From contig JAEWPB010000144.1 of the NCBI GenBank assembly GCA_023399465.1, forward strand, positions 1 to 64,000: 64,000 nucleotides of DNA. Reading direction: 5' to 3'. Under the pieces are notes generated by a model. That model searched no databases, had not been told where the DNA came from, and saw only the letters and a list, made by a program, of their open reading frames with translations. The position numbers and the translations under genes were made by a program. Each line of letters opens with the position of its first letter. The first letter of the stretch is position 1. Positions 33,705-42,956 of this stretch are shown in pieces. Source of the stretch: Pseudomonadota bacterium. GTDB taxonomy: Bacteria; Pseudomonadota; Alphaproteobacteria; Rhizobiales; Rhizobiaceae.

Positions 33705-34997
33705 ATGGCGGCCGTACACCAGATCTCTGCGAACACGGCGACCGGTTTCAATACCCTTGCAGACTATGATCGGTGGATCATCGAGCCGGGGGTAACCGTC
33801 AGCGGCACCGCTGACGACGCATTCTTCGGCTATCAGCGCTTTGTCGGAAACACCTTCGTGGTACGCGGCACCGTCGAGGCCAGCGGCAGCTACTACGCCT
33901 TCCTGCTGCGCGCCGACGAGAGCCGTGTCAGCATCGAAGCGGGCGGCCACGTCACTGCAGAGCGTACCGCCATCTGGATGCGCGGCGACCGCTCCACCGT
34001 CTTCAACCAGGGAGAGATCGACGCCACCGATTTCGCGATCCGTTTCATGGGGACGCGCAGCCATCTCGTCAACGAAGGCGCCATCACCTCCGACAACACC
34101 GCGGTCTATTTCGGGGGGCTCGGCGGCGATGCGAGGAACTCCGGCACGATCAGCGGCGTGGTAGGGATCAACGCCAACACCCTTTCCGGCAATGCCTTCG
34201 ACCTGGTGAATACGGGCACGATCGAGGGCAGCAAATACGCTTTCGTCGGATCGGGCGGCCGCCAGGTCGTGACCAACCATGGCACCATCAGCGGCGATAT
34301 CTATCTGCGCGACAGCGCCGACGCCTTCGTCAACAGCGGCGGGACGATCACCGGCAGCGTCTATGGCGGTCATGGCAATGACGAATACACCATCGACAAT
34401 GCCGCGATATCACTGGTCGAACTGGCAGGAGGCGGCCGCGACAGGGTCAACAGTTCTGTCACCTACACGCTCGGCGACAACTTTGAAGCCCTGGTGCTGA
34501 CCGGCAACGCCCGGATCAACGGCACCGGCAACACGCTGGCCAACGACCTCACGGGTAATTCGAGCGGCAACCGCCTGTCGGGTCTTGGCGGCGCGGACGT
34601 CCTGCATGCCGGCCGGGGGTTCGACGCGCTGTTCGGGGGATGGGGCAAGGATACGCTTTACGGCGAGGCCGGCAACGACAGGCTCTTCGGCGGCACCGGC
34701 ATGGACACCCTCGTCGGCGGCGCCGGCAACGATATCCTGCGCGGCGGCGGCGGGGCCGACACTTTCGTCTTCGCCTGGGGCGACGGCGCCGACCGCATTG
34801 CCGATTTCTCCGCCACCGGCAACGCGCACGACGTCCTCGATCTCGGCAAGGTGACGGCGATCATCAGTTTCTGGGATCTTGCGCGCAATCACATGGTGCA
34901 GTCCGGCAGCGATGTGGTGATCACCTATCCGACGGGCAGCATCACGCTCGAAAACGTCGACATCGACGATCTCGGCCGGGCCGATTTCATCTTCTGA
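33705..34997 (+). CDS. RTX-type calcium-binding protein with N-terminal beta-helix-like repeats
   Basis: A 430-residue protein without an N-terminal signal peptide. Residues 100-215 hold repeated N-x-G-x-I motifs (NQGEI, NEGAI, NSGTI, NTGTI, NHGTI, NSGGTI) spaced about 19-24 residues apart, as in parallel beta-helix adhesins. Residues 310-355 hold RTX nonapeptides (GGWGKDTLY, GEAGNDRLF, GGTGMDTLV, GGAGNDILR). The tail ADTFVF and the final VDIDDLGRADFIF look like a type I secretion signal. It is probably exported by a type I (TolC-linked) system encoded elsewhere and folds outside with calcium. A surface or biofilm role is inference. Confidence 0.88.
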   Translation: MAAVHQISANTATGFNTLADYDRWIIEPGVTVSGTADDAFFGYQRFVGNTFVVRGTVEASGSYYAFLLRADESRVSIEAGGHVTAERTAIWMRGDRSTVFNQGEIDATDFAIRFMGTRSHLVNEGAITSDNTAVYFGGLGGDARNSGTISGVVGINANTLSGNAFDLVNTGTIEGSKYAFVGSGGRQVVTNHGTISGDIYLRDSADAFVNSGGTITGSVYGGHGNDEYTIDNAAISLVELAGGGRDRVNSSVTYTLGDNFEALVLTGNARINGTGNTLANDLTGNSSGNRLSGLGGADVLHAGRGFDALFGGWGKDTLYGEAGNDRLFGGTGMDTLVGGAGNDILRGGGGADTFVFAWGDGADRIADFSATGNAHDVLDLGKVTAIISFWDLARNHMVQSGSDVVITYPTGSITLENVDIDDLGRADFIF

Positions 34998-35111
34998 GGA
35001 CTTTGAGACGGACACGCGTCGCAGAAACTGCGACCGGAGAACCAAACGGCCCGTTCTGCGGCTGTACAGGCGGGCGAATAGGCGCTAAGGCCGGGTTTCG
35101 AATCTTCCTGC

Positions 35112-36512
35112 ATGACAATTGCGAGTCCCTCCCTCTTTATGTCAACAGAATCGATTGTCGCCGGCCATTGGTCGGATCTCGTCGAACGTACTCTCCCTGC
35201 CGCCCGAATTCTGCTCGGCGAACTGGCGCGCCAGGAAGCGGCCGGTCTCTCCCGGATGTTCTACGACGTGCTGCTTGAAGACCCCGCGGCCAGTGCGATC
35301 CTGTCGAATGACGAGGTCGAGACGCGCCTGAGCGCGTCGCTGCAGCGCTGGATCATCGATATCCTGAATGCCGGTGCCGATGGCGACATCCAGACACTGA
35401 TGAACCAGCAGCGCCATATCGGCGTGATCCACGCGCGACTGGGCGTCAGCATCGAGCTCGTGCTGCGCGGTGCCCGCCTGATCAAGAATGCCCTGCATAT
35501 GGCGCTGTTCAGGTTGCAGCAGCCGGAAGAGGTCCGGTCCGAAGCCACGCGCCTGGCGACCAATCTCATCGATCTCGCGATCGAAGCGATAGCAGCCTCC
35601 TATTCGCATTCGCATGAAAAGGCGACGCGTACCGACGAAGCCTTCCGCAGCTATGCCGCGACCGTCAACATGTCGCTCGAACGCGAACGCCAGCGTGGCG
35701 CCCTGTTCGACTGGTCGAACCGTATGCTGCAGGACTTGGTGATGGCCCAGGGCGAGATGTCGCTTTCGCGCATCGGCCAGTCGTCCTTCGGCCTCTGGCT
35801 CCGCCACAAGGCATCGGCGCTGTTTGCCAACCGCAACGAGCTTGCCGAGATCCTTCGACTGATCGAGGAAATCGATACATCCCTGCTGCCATCCTGCGAG
35901 CACAGCATTGTCGATGATGCTGCCGCCGACCTGCGACGCAACACCCGCGCGATCGTCGCTGCCGTCGAGCAGATCCGCCTGCTGATCGAGACGCTGTTCG
36001 ATCACCTCGTCCATCTGGAGGCCGGTCGCGACACGCAGACCCAGCTTCTCAACCGCCGCTTCCTGCCGACCGTGCTGACGCGCGAGATCGAACTGTGCCG
36101 CGACATGGAAACCAGCTTTGCGGTGCTGCTGCTCGACATCGACCACTTCAAGAGCGTCAACGACCGCTTCGGCCATGACGCTGGCGACAAGGTGCTGGAG
36201 CGGGTCGCCAATACGCTGGCTTGCAACGCCCGCAGCGGTGACTTCGCCTTCCGCCATGGAGGCGAGGAATTCCTGCTGATCAGCGTGGAGCAGACCGCCG
36301 AGCAGGCGCTGGAACTGGCCGAGACCATCCGCCGCGACGTCGCCGCGCAAACGATCACGATTGCCAACCACGGGCCGCTGAAGGTGACCGTCAGCATCGG
36401 CGTCGCGCTCCACCACGGCCACCCGGACTATCAGCGACTGATCGAGCGCGCGGACGAAGCGCTTTACGAGGCGAAGCAGGGCGGCCGAAACCGCTGCGTT
36501 CTCGCACCCTGA
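35112..36512 (+). CDS. Globin-coupled sensor diguanylate cyclase (DosC-like)
   Basis: A 466-residue oxygen-sensing c-di-GMP synthase. The N-terminal sensor globin (about 20-175) holds the proximal heme ligand His107 in RHIGVIHARLGVSIELV. A helical middle domain is followed by the GGDEF domain from about 305 (TQTQLLNRRFLPTVLTREIE). The active site GGEEF is at 383-387, and an I-site RxxD (Arg374-Asp377) lies five residues before it, so feedback inhibition is likely. It should link oxygen level to adhesion or motility. The ATG at 35112 is used; ATG 35139 would also keep the globin. Confidence 0.93.
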   Translation: MTIASPSLFMSTESIVAGHWSDLVERTLPAARILLGELARQEAAGLSRMFYDVLLEDPAASAILSNDEVETRLSASLQRWIIDILNAGADGDIQTLMNQQRHIGVIHARLGVSIELVLRGARLIKNALHMALFRLQQPEEVRSEATRLATNLIDLAIEAIAASYSHSHEKATRTDEAFRSYAATVNMSLERERQRGALFDWSNRMLQDLVMAQGEMSLSRIGQSSFGLWLRHKASALFANRNELAEILRLIEEIDTSLLPSCEHSIVDDAAADLRRNTRAIVAAVEQIRLLIETLFDHLVHLEAGRDTQTQLLNRRFLPTVLTREIELCRDMETSFAVLLLDIDHFKSVNDRFGHDAGDKVLERVANTLACNARSGDFAFRHGGEEFLLISVEQTAEQALELAETIRRDVAAQTITIANHGPLKVTVSIGVALHHGHPDYQRLIERADEALYEAKQGGRNRCVLAP

Positions 36513-36533
36513 CGACCGCTGGAGGGGTCCGGT

Positions 36534-37565
36534 TCAGTTCACGCTCACCGGCCTTGAACGCATGCGTGCAACCGTCTCGCGCTCGGCACGCTTGCAGCGC
36601 ATCGGCGGCAGGTCCCTGTCCATCAGGGCCATGTCCTCCAGCACCATTTCACCCATCTTCCTGAAAGCGGAATCGAGGGCGCCGGCGCGGTGCGCCGACA
36701 GCAGGAACCCTTTCAGGCTACGGACCGGATGATCGAGCGGCAGTGGTTCCTCCGGGAAAACGTCGCTGGCCGCGACAATGCGACCGCTTTCGACCGCGGC
36801 CATCAGTGCGGGAAAATCGACCACGTCAGCCCGGCTCAGCAGGATGAAGGCGGCGCCGGGGCGCATGCGCGCAAGGGCACCGGCATCGAGGAAGCCCCGG
36901 TTTTCCGTTGTGACCGAGGCGACGACGAACACGAAATCGCTGGTCTCCAGAACCGCATCGAGCGAGGCCGGCTCGACGCCCTGCTCCTTCAGCATCGACG
37001 GCGGCAGCCACGGATCGAAGGCACGGATACGGGCGCGAAAGCCCGAAAGCACGCGGTTGAGGGCCTTGCCGAGCTCGCCGAAACCGATGATGCCGATATC
37101 CGCACCCGAAAGCAGCCGGGCCGATCGATTGCCCTCGCCGCCCCAAAGCTCCCTTCCTGCACGGAAATCCGCGTCTGCCTCGACAATTCCACGCGCGAGG
37201 TTGAGCGCCATCGCAAGGCCCATTTCGGCGACCGGCTCGGCGAAAACCTGTCCGGTGGTGACGACGTGGATGCCGCGCGCGAACAACACCTCGTAGGGCA
37301 TGTTGTTGATGAGATTGCTTTCGACATTGAGGATCGCCCGCAGCGCCGGCATGCGACCGAGCGTCTCGGCGGATAGCGGCGGCTGGCCGATGATGTAGCG
37401 ACATTCGGCCAGAACGTCGGCGGGAAGACCGGCGATGTCATCAGGATCGGCTTCCACCACGCGATAATCCCGATGCAGCCGCTTCAGCGCGTCCTCGCTA
37501 AAAATCAGATCGAGCGTGCGCGGTGCCGGCGCCGAGATGGCAAGCGGCCTGGTATCTGCGGTCAT
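36534..37565 (-). CDS. D-isomer-specific 2-hydroxyacid dehydrogenase family protein
   Basis: A 343-residue NAD-dependent dehydrogenase. The nucleotide-binding motif GFGELGKALNRVL is near residue 162. The catalytic Arg is in LLSRADVVDFPAL, the Glu in DVFPEEPLPLDHP and the His in LLSAHRAGAL. The Arg loop reads SRAD rather than the usual GRG, a mild departure. It reduces a 2-oxoacid or oxidises a D-2-hydroxyacid; the substrate is unknown. It converges with the diguanylate cyclase gene with a 21-bp gap. Confidence 0.9.
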   Translation of the reverse strand: MTADTRPLAISAPAPRTLDLIFSEDALKRLHRDYRVVEADPDDIAGLPADVLAECRYIIGQPPLSAETLGRMPALRAILNVESNLINNMPYEVLFARGIHVVTTGQVFAEPVAEMGLAMALNLARGIVEADADFRAGRELWGGEGNRSARLLSGADIGIIGFGELGKALNRVLSGFRARIRAFDPWLPPSMLKEQGVEPASLDAVLETSDFVFVVASVTTENRGFLDAGALARMRPGAAFILLSRADVVDFPALMAAVESGRIVAASDVFPEEPLPLDHPVRSLKGFLLSAHRAGALDSAFRKMGEMVLEDMALMDRDLPPMRCKRAERETVARMRSRPVSVN

Positions 37566-37655
37566 TGCTACCTCCCTGTCCGATCCTCCATCGGATAGCC
37601 CTTGTTGTAGAGCGAACCGGGGCGGTATTTCCAGCAGGAAAGACTGAGGGGGCCG

Positions 37656-38003
37656 TCAGCGCAATGAACGCGGGTTAATGCCCGGTATCCAGGTTTCGGG
37701 CACCGGCGGGCGCGTGCTCTCGAAAGTGACGCCGTTCTCCTCGCAGATATAAACGACCGCCGGCTCGGTGGCGCTGATGCCGGCACCGCCACGCTCGCCG
37801 CGAATCATGCGGACCTCGGCCCTGCACTTCACGCCGGCGCCTCGCGTCTTGACGTCGGCGGGATCCTTGACGCCCGGCAGATCGCGATAGGGATTTGCCT
37901 TGTCGATCTCCGCAGCCCCGAAATTGGTCGCGACGGCAGCTGGGGAAAAGCATGTCGTCGCGATGATGATGGCAAGGGCACAGGGCACGAAGCGACGGTT
38001 CAT
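37656..38003 (-). CDS. Hypothetical secreted protein
   Basis: I do not recognise this 115-residue protein. It has a signal peptide (about 1-25, ALAIIIATTCFSPAAVA) and a mature part of about 90 residues. Two cysteines in CRAEVRMI and VVYICEENG could form a disulfide bond. It is probably periplasmic. It stands alone between the dehydrogenase and NlpC/P60 genes, on the same strand as both, with about 85-90 bp on each side. The clear signal peptide supports a real gene. Confidence 0.65.
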   Translation of the reverse strand: MNRRFVPCALAIIIATTCFSPAAVATNFGAAEIDKANPYRDLPGVKDPADVKTRGAGVKCRAEVRMIRGERGGAGISATEPAVVYICEENGVTFESTRPPVPETWIPGINPRSLR

Positions 38004-38087
38004 CCACTCAAGATCCTTGTTTGCGATTCCGCTATAGCCGAGCGCAATTCGCGGGGAAACGCACGATTTGTTGAGTGGGGCCCCGGT

Positions 38088-38942
38088 TCAGCGCGGCAGC
38101 CGCCGGTAGGCGGTGGGTTGCTCGTACAGCCAGCCGATGCGCTCGACCGCCGCGTCGAGGTTTTCGCGCGCCACCGACATCGTATGGCCGTTTGCGTGCA
38201 GGAGCGTCTTTTCGTCCTCCATCAGGCCGACATGGCCCTTCCAGAACACCAGATCGCCGCGACTGAGGTCGCCCCTACCGATATCCTCGCCGAGCGTTGC
38301 CTGCTGCATGTCGGTGTCGCGCAGCACCGTACGGCCGGTCATCATCATCGCAATCTGCACGAGGCCGGAACAATCGATGCCGAACCCCGAGCGCCCACCC
38401 CAGAGATAGGGCGTCTCGATGAAGCGGGTGGCGATATCGAGCGGGTCCTCGGCGGCGAGTTCACCGACGGGGATGCAGTGATTGGCGATGACGGCACCGC
38501 CGTCGCCCAGCAGGAAATAGCGGGTGCCGCGGGTCTCGGCTTCACCGACGACCTCGACCCGGCTGCCCATCGACAGCACCTCGACATGCGGCGCGCGCAG
38601 TTCCGGGCCGGGATAGCGGAAGGTGCGCGGCACCACGACCTTGTGCGTCGGCTTGGCTGCCTGCGGCCGCAGGGCGGTCTCCGGGAGATAGCCGACATAG
38701 CCGTCGAAATCGGCCCTGACCCAGGCCCATCCCGATGCCCGCTCGAAAACCGTCACGGCTTCGCCGAACAACAGTTCCGTATCGATGCCGCAGTCGGTCT
38801 CGGCACGCGGGCGCAGCCCCACGACCGGAATACCGATCCGGGCCTTCTCCCCCTCGACAAAGCGCTCTGCCTCAACCCGCCCCTTCAGCGCGGCATCGGC
38901 GAGATCGGGCCGGAAGGCATTGAGACGACGATCGAGTTTCAT
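38088..38942 (-). CDS. NlpC/P60 family cysteine peptidase with SH3 domains (YkfC-like)
   Basis: A 284-residue peptidase without signal peptide. Two SH3b-like domains occupy about residues 30-95 and 100-160. The catalytic domain has Cys191 in GIDCSGLVQIAMMM, His237 in WKGHVGLMED and His249 in LLHANGH. The layout resembles cytosolic dipeptidyl-peptidase VI/YkfC, which cleaves gamma-D-Glu-diaminopimelate bonds in released cell-wall peptides. The ATG at 38942 has GAGGA six bases upstream. It lies 9 bp after the MarR gene and after an M17 aminopeptidase, supporting a peptide-recycling operon. Confidence 0.9.
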   Translation of the reverse strand: MKLDRRLNAFRPDLADAALKGRVEAERFVEGEKARIGIPVVGLRPRAETDCGIDTELLFGEAVTVFERASGWAWVRADFDGYVGYLPETALRPQAAKPTHKVVVPRTFRYPGPELRAPHVEVLSMGSRVEVVGEAETRGTRYFLLGDGGAVIANHCIPVGELAAEDPLDIATRFIETPYLWGGRSGFGIDCSGLVQIAMMMTGRTVLRDTDMQQATLGEDIGRGDLSRGDLVFWKGHVGLMEDEKTLLHANGHTMSVARENLDAAVERIGWLYEQPTAYRRLPR

Positions 38943-38951
38943 TGGCATTCC

Positions 38952-39302
38952 TCACATGGACAGTTTGCGGCCCTGGTCGATGACCAGGTCGCCAAGTTTT
39001 TCGAGATAAAGCGCTCCCGCCACCGTGCGCTTGATAACCACATTGCGGCGATCCGTCTCGTCGCGAATCCGGTCCACCAGTCCCATCGCGCCCATTGTAT
39101 CGAGCGCGCGGGTGATCACCGGCTTGGTCACGGACAGCGTCGCCGCCAGGCCACGCACCGTATGGGGCGGCGGAAGCAGGTAGATGTGCAGCAGGATCGC
39201 CATCTGGCGCAGCGTCAGGTCGCGCTTGTCCTGCCGCACCTGCTCCAGCACCACGGCATGCCACAGTCCAAGCGCCTGGCTGGCGGACAATTCAACGGAC
39301 AA
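38952..39302 (-). CDS. MarR-like winged-helix regulator (TTG start)
   Basis: A 116-residue DNA-binding protein. The winged helix is LTLRQMAILLHIYLLPPPHT, then VRGLAATLSVTKPVITRALD with the wing RIRDETDRRNVVIKRT. No in-frame ATG or GTG lies between the upstream stop and the fold; TTG at 39302 has GGAG seven bases upstream and is taken as start. It sits between the M17 aminopeptidase and NlpC/P60 genes, so it may regulate them. It is shorter than typical MarR (about 140-150). Confidence 0.82.
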   Translation of the reverse strand: MSVELSASQALGLWHAVVLEQVRQDKRDLTLRQMAILLHIYLLPPPHTVRGLAATLSVTKPVITRALDTMGAMGLVDRIRDETDRRNVVIKRTVAGALYLEKLGDLVIDQGRKLSM

Positions 39303-39395
39303 GGAACATCTCCGATGTCGTTACGCTACCGTTTCATTCTCCGCCAAGCGCGCGGACTTGGCAAGCCACCCGGCAGGCGGCGGCCCGCAGCCCGC

Positions 39396-40787
39396 TCAGC
39401 GCGCCTTGCCGCCGATATAGCGGTAAAGCGCCCGGATGGCCTGGGCCTCACCGCCGATCTGCGCATGCGGCCGTTCGCTCGGTGCCCAACCGTAGATGTC
39501 GAAATGCGCCCAGCTCTTCGTACGGGTGACGAAGTGCTTCAGGAACAGCGCCGCAGTGATGGCGCCGGCCATGCCGCCCGCAGGCGCATTAGTCAGGTCT
39601 GCGATGCGGGCGCGAACGTCCCGGTCGTAGCCCTTGTAGAGCGGCATCCGCCACAGCGGGTCGTCGGTCTCCAGGCTCGCCTCGGTGATGTCGTGAGCAA
39701 GATCCTCGTCGTCGGTGAAGAATGGTGGCAAATCGGGTCCAAGTGCCACCCGCGCTGCGCCCGTCAGCGTCGCCATGTCGATCAGGAGGTCCGGTTCGTC
39801 CTCATCGGCATAGGTCAGCGCATCGGCGAGAATGAGGCGACCTTCCGCATCGGTATTGTCGATCTGCACGGTCAGGCCCTTGCGGCTGCGGTAGATGTCG
39901 CCGGGACGGAAGGCATTGGCGGAGATCGAGTTCTCGACCGCCGGAATGATGACGCGGAGGTCGACCTTGAGCTTGGCATCCATGATCATCAACGCCAGGC
40001 CGAGCACGTTTGCGGCGCCGCCGAGATCCTTCTTCATCAGCGCCATCGAGGACGCCGGCTTGATGTCGAGGCCGCCGGTGTCGAAGCAGACCCCCTTGCC
40101 GACCAGCGTCACCTTACGGTGGCCCTTCTTGCCCCAGCGCATTTCCATGAGCCGCGGTGCATCGGCGCTGGCGCGCCCTACCGTATGCACGAGCGGAAAG
40201 TTCTCTTTCAGGAGATCGTCGCCCGAGATCACCGACATGTCGGCCTTGTAGTGCTCCGCCAGAGCCCGCATCGCGGCTTCGAGCTGCTCGGGGCCCATGT
40301 CGTTGGTCGGGATGTTGATCAGGTCGCGGGCCAGGAAGACGCCGGCAAGCTGGCGCTTGATGTCGGCGGCATCGGCATCCTGCGGAATCAGCAGTTTCGG
40401 AGCGGCCGACGTGTCGGAACGGTAGCGCTCGAACCGATAGCTGCCGAGCCCGTAACCCAGCGACAGGCGGTTGGCGGTCAGCGGCGCTGTCTCGATATGC
40501 CACTCGCCAGCCGGCAGCGCACGCGCCAGCTTGCCGGTGAGGAACGGCGCCTCCGACGGGTTCTTGCCGAGACCGAAGAGCGCGCCGCCGAGATGACCAT
40601 CCGCAGTCGGGATCAGCAGAACGGCGCCGGTTTCGGCTGCAAAACCCGCCTTCCTGGCCCAATCGAGCGCGATCGGATCGATCGATCCGGTCTCGATATG
40701 CGCCGGGGTGACCGCAAAGATCGGCAGGGTGTTGCCGCCCTTGGTGCTGAAGGGGGATGGTCTTTCGATAAGCTGAAACGGGGCCAT
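39396..40787 (-). CDS. M17 leucyl aminopeptidase family protein
   Basis: A 463-residue di-metal aminopeptidase. The first metal/active-site segment is VGKGVCFDTGGLDIKPASSM (around residue 235) and the family signature NTDAEGRLILADAL carries the catalytic Arg. The C-terminal catalytic domain is complete. It removes N-terminal amino acids from peptides in the cytoplasm. It lies on the same strand upstream of MarR and NlpC/P60 genes, suggesting use of cell-wall or other peptides. Confidence 0.93.
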   Translation of the reverse strand: MAPFQLIERPSPFSTKGGNTLPIFAVTPAHIETGSIDPIALDWARKAGFAAETGAVLLIPTADGHLGGALFGLGKNPSEAPFLTGKLARALPAGEWHIETAPLTANRLSLGYGLGSYRFERYRSDTSAAPKLLIPQDADAADIKRQLAGVFLARDLINIPTNDMGPEQLEAAMRALAEHYKADMSVISGDDLLKENFPLVHTVGRASADAPRLMEMRWGKKGHRKVTLVGKGVCFDTGGLDIKPASSMALMKKDLGGAANVLGLALMIMDAKLKVDLRVIIPAVENSISANAFRPGDIYRSRKGLTVQIDNTDAEGRLILADALTYADEDEPDLLIDMATLTGAARVALGPDLPPFFTDDEDLAHDITEASLETDDPLWRMPLYKGYDRDVRARIADLTNAPAGGMAGAITAALFLKHFVTRTKSWAHFDIYGWAPSERPHAQIGGEAQAIRALYRYIGGKAR

Positions 40788-40856
40788 GTGATCAACCTTT
40801 TTGCGGCTTGCGCCGCCAACCGAGATGTCGAGGTGTTTAGCGGAAGAATCGCGCCG

Positions 40857-40871
40857 TTAACACTGTATTAG
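40857..40871. promoter_or_regulatory. Near-consensus CtrA-like box upstream of tadD
   Basis: TTAACACTGTATTAG fits TTAA-N7-TTAA with one mismatch, about 90 bp before the tadD ATG. It lies inside a pair of GTTAAC palindromes (40856-40861 and 40873-40878). Confidence 0.35.
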
Positions 40872-40961
40872 GGTTAACAGATTATTGCTTGAGCGGAGAT
40901 TGCTCCGGACTGATCCGGACCGCCCCGAATACTCTTCGAATTTGTTCTCAAGGGCAATGCC

Positions 40962-41789
40962 ATGACCGCTTCGAACCGTACCTCAACTTTCGCGAATCGA
41001 TTGGCACAGGGTGTTTGCATCGCGCTCCTCTCCGCAGCGCTTGTCGGCTGCAATTCGACCAAGAGCGAGATGACCACAGGCTCGATTTCGCGTTCGACGA
41101 AGCCGATCGAGGAAATGAACGCCTCGGAACTGGCGCGGGCGACCGAGAGTGTGGGCAGGAGCTATGAAAAGAACCCGAAGGACGCCAGCACCGGGATGCA
41201 CTATGCCAGCCTCCTGCGCATGGGCGGCAAGAACGAGCAGGCGCTGGCGGTGATGCAGCAGGTGGCGATCACCAACCCATCCGACCGCGAAGTTCTCGCT
41301 GCCTACGGCAAGGCCCAGGCCGCTGCCGGCCAGCTGGAACAGGCGCTCGGTACGATCGGTCGCGCACAGACTCCGGACCGGCCGGACTGGAAGCTGAAGT
41401 CGGCCGAGGGCGCCATCCTCGACCAGCTGGGCCGTGCGGGCGAAGCGCGCACGCGCTACCGGGAAGCCCTGGACATCCAGCCGAACGAACCTTCGGTCCT
41501 GTCCAACCTCGGCATGTCCTACGTACTGGGCGGCGATCTTCGCACGGCCGAAACCTATCTGCGTTCGGCGAACGAGCAAGCGAGTGCCGACAGCCGCGTC
41601 CGCCAGAATCTCGCCCTCGTCGTCGGCCTGCAGGGCCGCTTCGACGAAGCCGACCAGATCGCCCGCCGTGAGCTCTCGTCCCAGCAGGCGGAAGCCAATG
41701 TCGCCTATCTGCGCGCCATGCTGTCGCAGCAGAATTCCTGGAAGAGCCTCGCCGCCAGGGACAGCAAGCCGGTGACGGCGACGAACTGA
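40962..41789 (+). CDS. tadD: Tad pilus lipoprotein with TPR repeats
   Basis: A 275-residue lipoprotein. The lipobox LVGC puts the lipidated Cys at 30, followed by MTTGSI at 37-42. TPR repeats cover about residues 75-245 (for example YREALDIQPNEPSVLSNLGM). In Tad systems TadD is thought to act as pilotin for the outer-membrane secretin. It is convergent with the main minus-strand tad operon, whose last gene is tadC, and ends in a terminator. Confidence 0.9.
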   Translation: MTASNRTSTFANRLAQGVCIALLSAALVGCNSTKSEMTTGSISRSTKPIEEMNASELARATESVGRSYEKNPKDASTGMHYASLLRMGGKNEQALAVMQQVAITNPSDREVLAAYGKAQAAAGQLEQALGTIGRAQTPDRPDWKLKSAEGAILDQLGRAGEARTRYREALDIQPNEPSVLSNLGMSYVLGGDLRTAETYLRSANEQASADSRVRQNLALVVGLQGRFDEADQIARRELSSQQAEANVAYLRAMLSQQNSWKSLAARDSKPVTATN

Positions 41790-41817
41790 CAAGCCTACAG
41801 ATCTCGTGAACCGATGA

Positions 41818-41849
41818 AGCGCGCCGGGCCTGGTCCGACGCGCTTTTTT
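41818..41849 (+). terminator. Rho-independent terminator after tadD
   Basis: AGCGCG pairs with CGCGCT around an inner GGCC/GGTCC-containing loop, followed directly by TTTTTT. Confidence 0.8.
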
Positions 41850-41953
41850 GCTTTGCATTACCATGTCGAACTTGGTCGCGACCGCAAACGCATTTGCAGG
41901 AGCACGCGGGTTGCCCGTCCCTGCGGGCCAGCGCGCCGGACTGGCGTCAGCGA

Positions 41954-42940
41954 TCAGAACTTGTCGGCGACCTGAATGCCGGCGGGGCCGAGGATAACGG
42001 CCATGAGCACCGGCAGGAAGAACAGGATCATCGGCACCGTCAGCTTCGGCGGCAGCGCGGCAGCCTTCTTCTCCGCCTCGTTCATGCGCTCGTCGCGGCT
42101 TTCCTGCGCCAGAACACGGAGCGCCTGGGCGATCGGAGTACCGTAGCGCTCGGCCTGGATCAGGGCCTGGGTGACGCTCTTCACCGCCTCGAGCTGGGTA
42201 CGGGTACCGAGATTTTCGAGTGCGGTACGGCGATCCTGCAGGAACGAGAGTTCGGCCAGCGTCAGAACCATTTCCTCGGCGAGTTCCGGCGACTGGTCCG
42301 CCATCTCCTCGGTTACCTTGCGCATCGCCGCTTCGAGCGAGATCCCCGATTCGACGCAGATCAGCATCAGATCGAGCGCATCCGGCCAGGCGCGCTTGAT
42401 CGAATGCTGGCGTTTCCCCATGCGATTGGAGATGTAGACGTTCGGGGCATAGAAGCCGGCATAGGCGCCGAAAATGGTCGCCGCCGCCCGAATCAGGAAT
42501 GGCTGGTCCTCGAGCTTGCCGAGGCCGAACACCCAGAAAGTCGTCGCTGCCCAGAAGACAAAGGGCAGGAGAAAGCGGGCGACGAGGAAGATGTTCAGCG
42601 CGTTCTGCGACCTGAGACCGGCCGCCTTGAGGCGATCGGTGGTTCCGGCATCGACCAGCGCCTCGCGCAGGTTCAGCCGCTCGACGATCCGGCGCGCCGA
42701 CTTGTTGTTCTGGGCGCGCAGCGTACTCTTGCCGGATCCACTGTCGGACGACAACCGGGCGCGTTCGCGGGCCCTGATCAGTTCCCGTTCCGTCGAGACC
42801 GCCTTCATCCGCTTTTCCAGATCGCCGCGCTCGAAATAGGGGATCGCAAGCGAATACAGCGTGGCGAATACGGCGATCGACACCATAACCGCCATGATCG
42901 TGTATGGGTCGGTCAGCTTCGCCGCCAGTTCGGAGGTCAT
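41954..42940 (-). CDS. tadC: Tad pilus inner-membrane platform protein TadC (T2SS-F family)
   Basis: A 328-residue membrane protein with a hydrophobic segment near the N-terminus (about 10-28), a pair at about 110-155 and one at the C-terminus. The T2SS-F domain contains DALDLMLICVESGISLEAAM, a signature of the family. With TadB it forms the platform on which the CpaF ATPase drives pilin assembly. It follows tadB by 16 bp as the last gene of the operon. Confidence 0.93.
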   Translation of the reverse strand: MTSELAAKLTDPYTIMAVMVSIAVFATLYSLAIPYFERGDLEKRMKAVSTERELIRARERARLSSDSGSGKSTLRAQNNKSARRIVERLNLREALVDAGTTDRLKAAGLRSQNALNIFLVARFLLPFVFWAATTFWVFGLGKLEDQPFLIRAAATIFGAYAGFYAPNVYISNRMGKRQHSIKRAWPDALDLMLICVESGISLEAAMRKVTEEMADQSPELAEEMVLTLAELSFLQDRRTALENLGTRTQLEAVKSVTQALIQAERYGTPIAQALRVLAQESRDERMNEAEKKAAALPPKLTVPMILFFLPVLMAVILGPAGIQVADKF

Positions 42941-42956
42941 GGCAAAGGTCCCTTCC

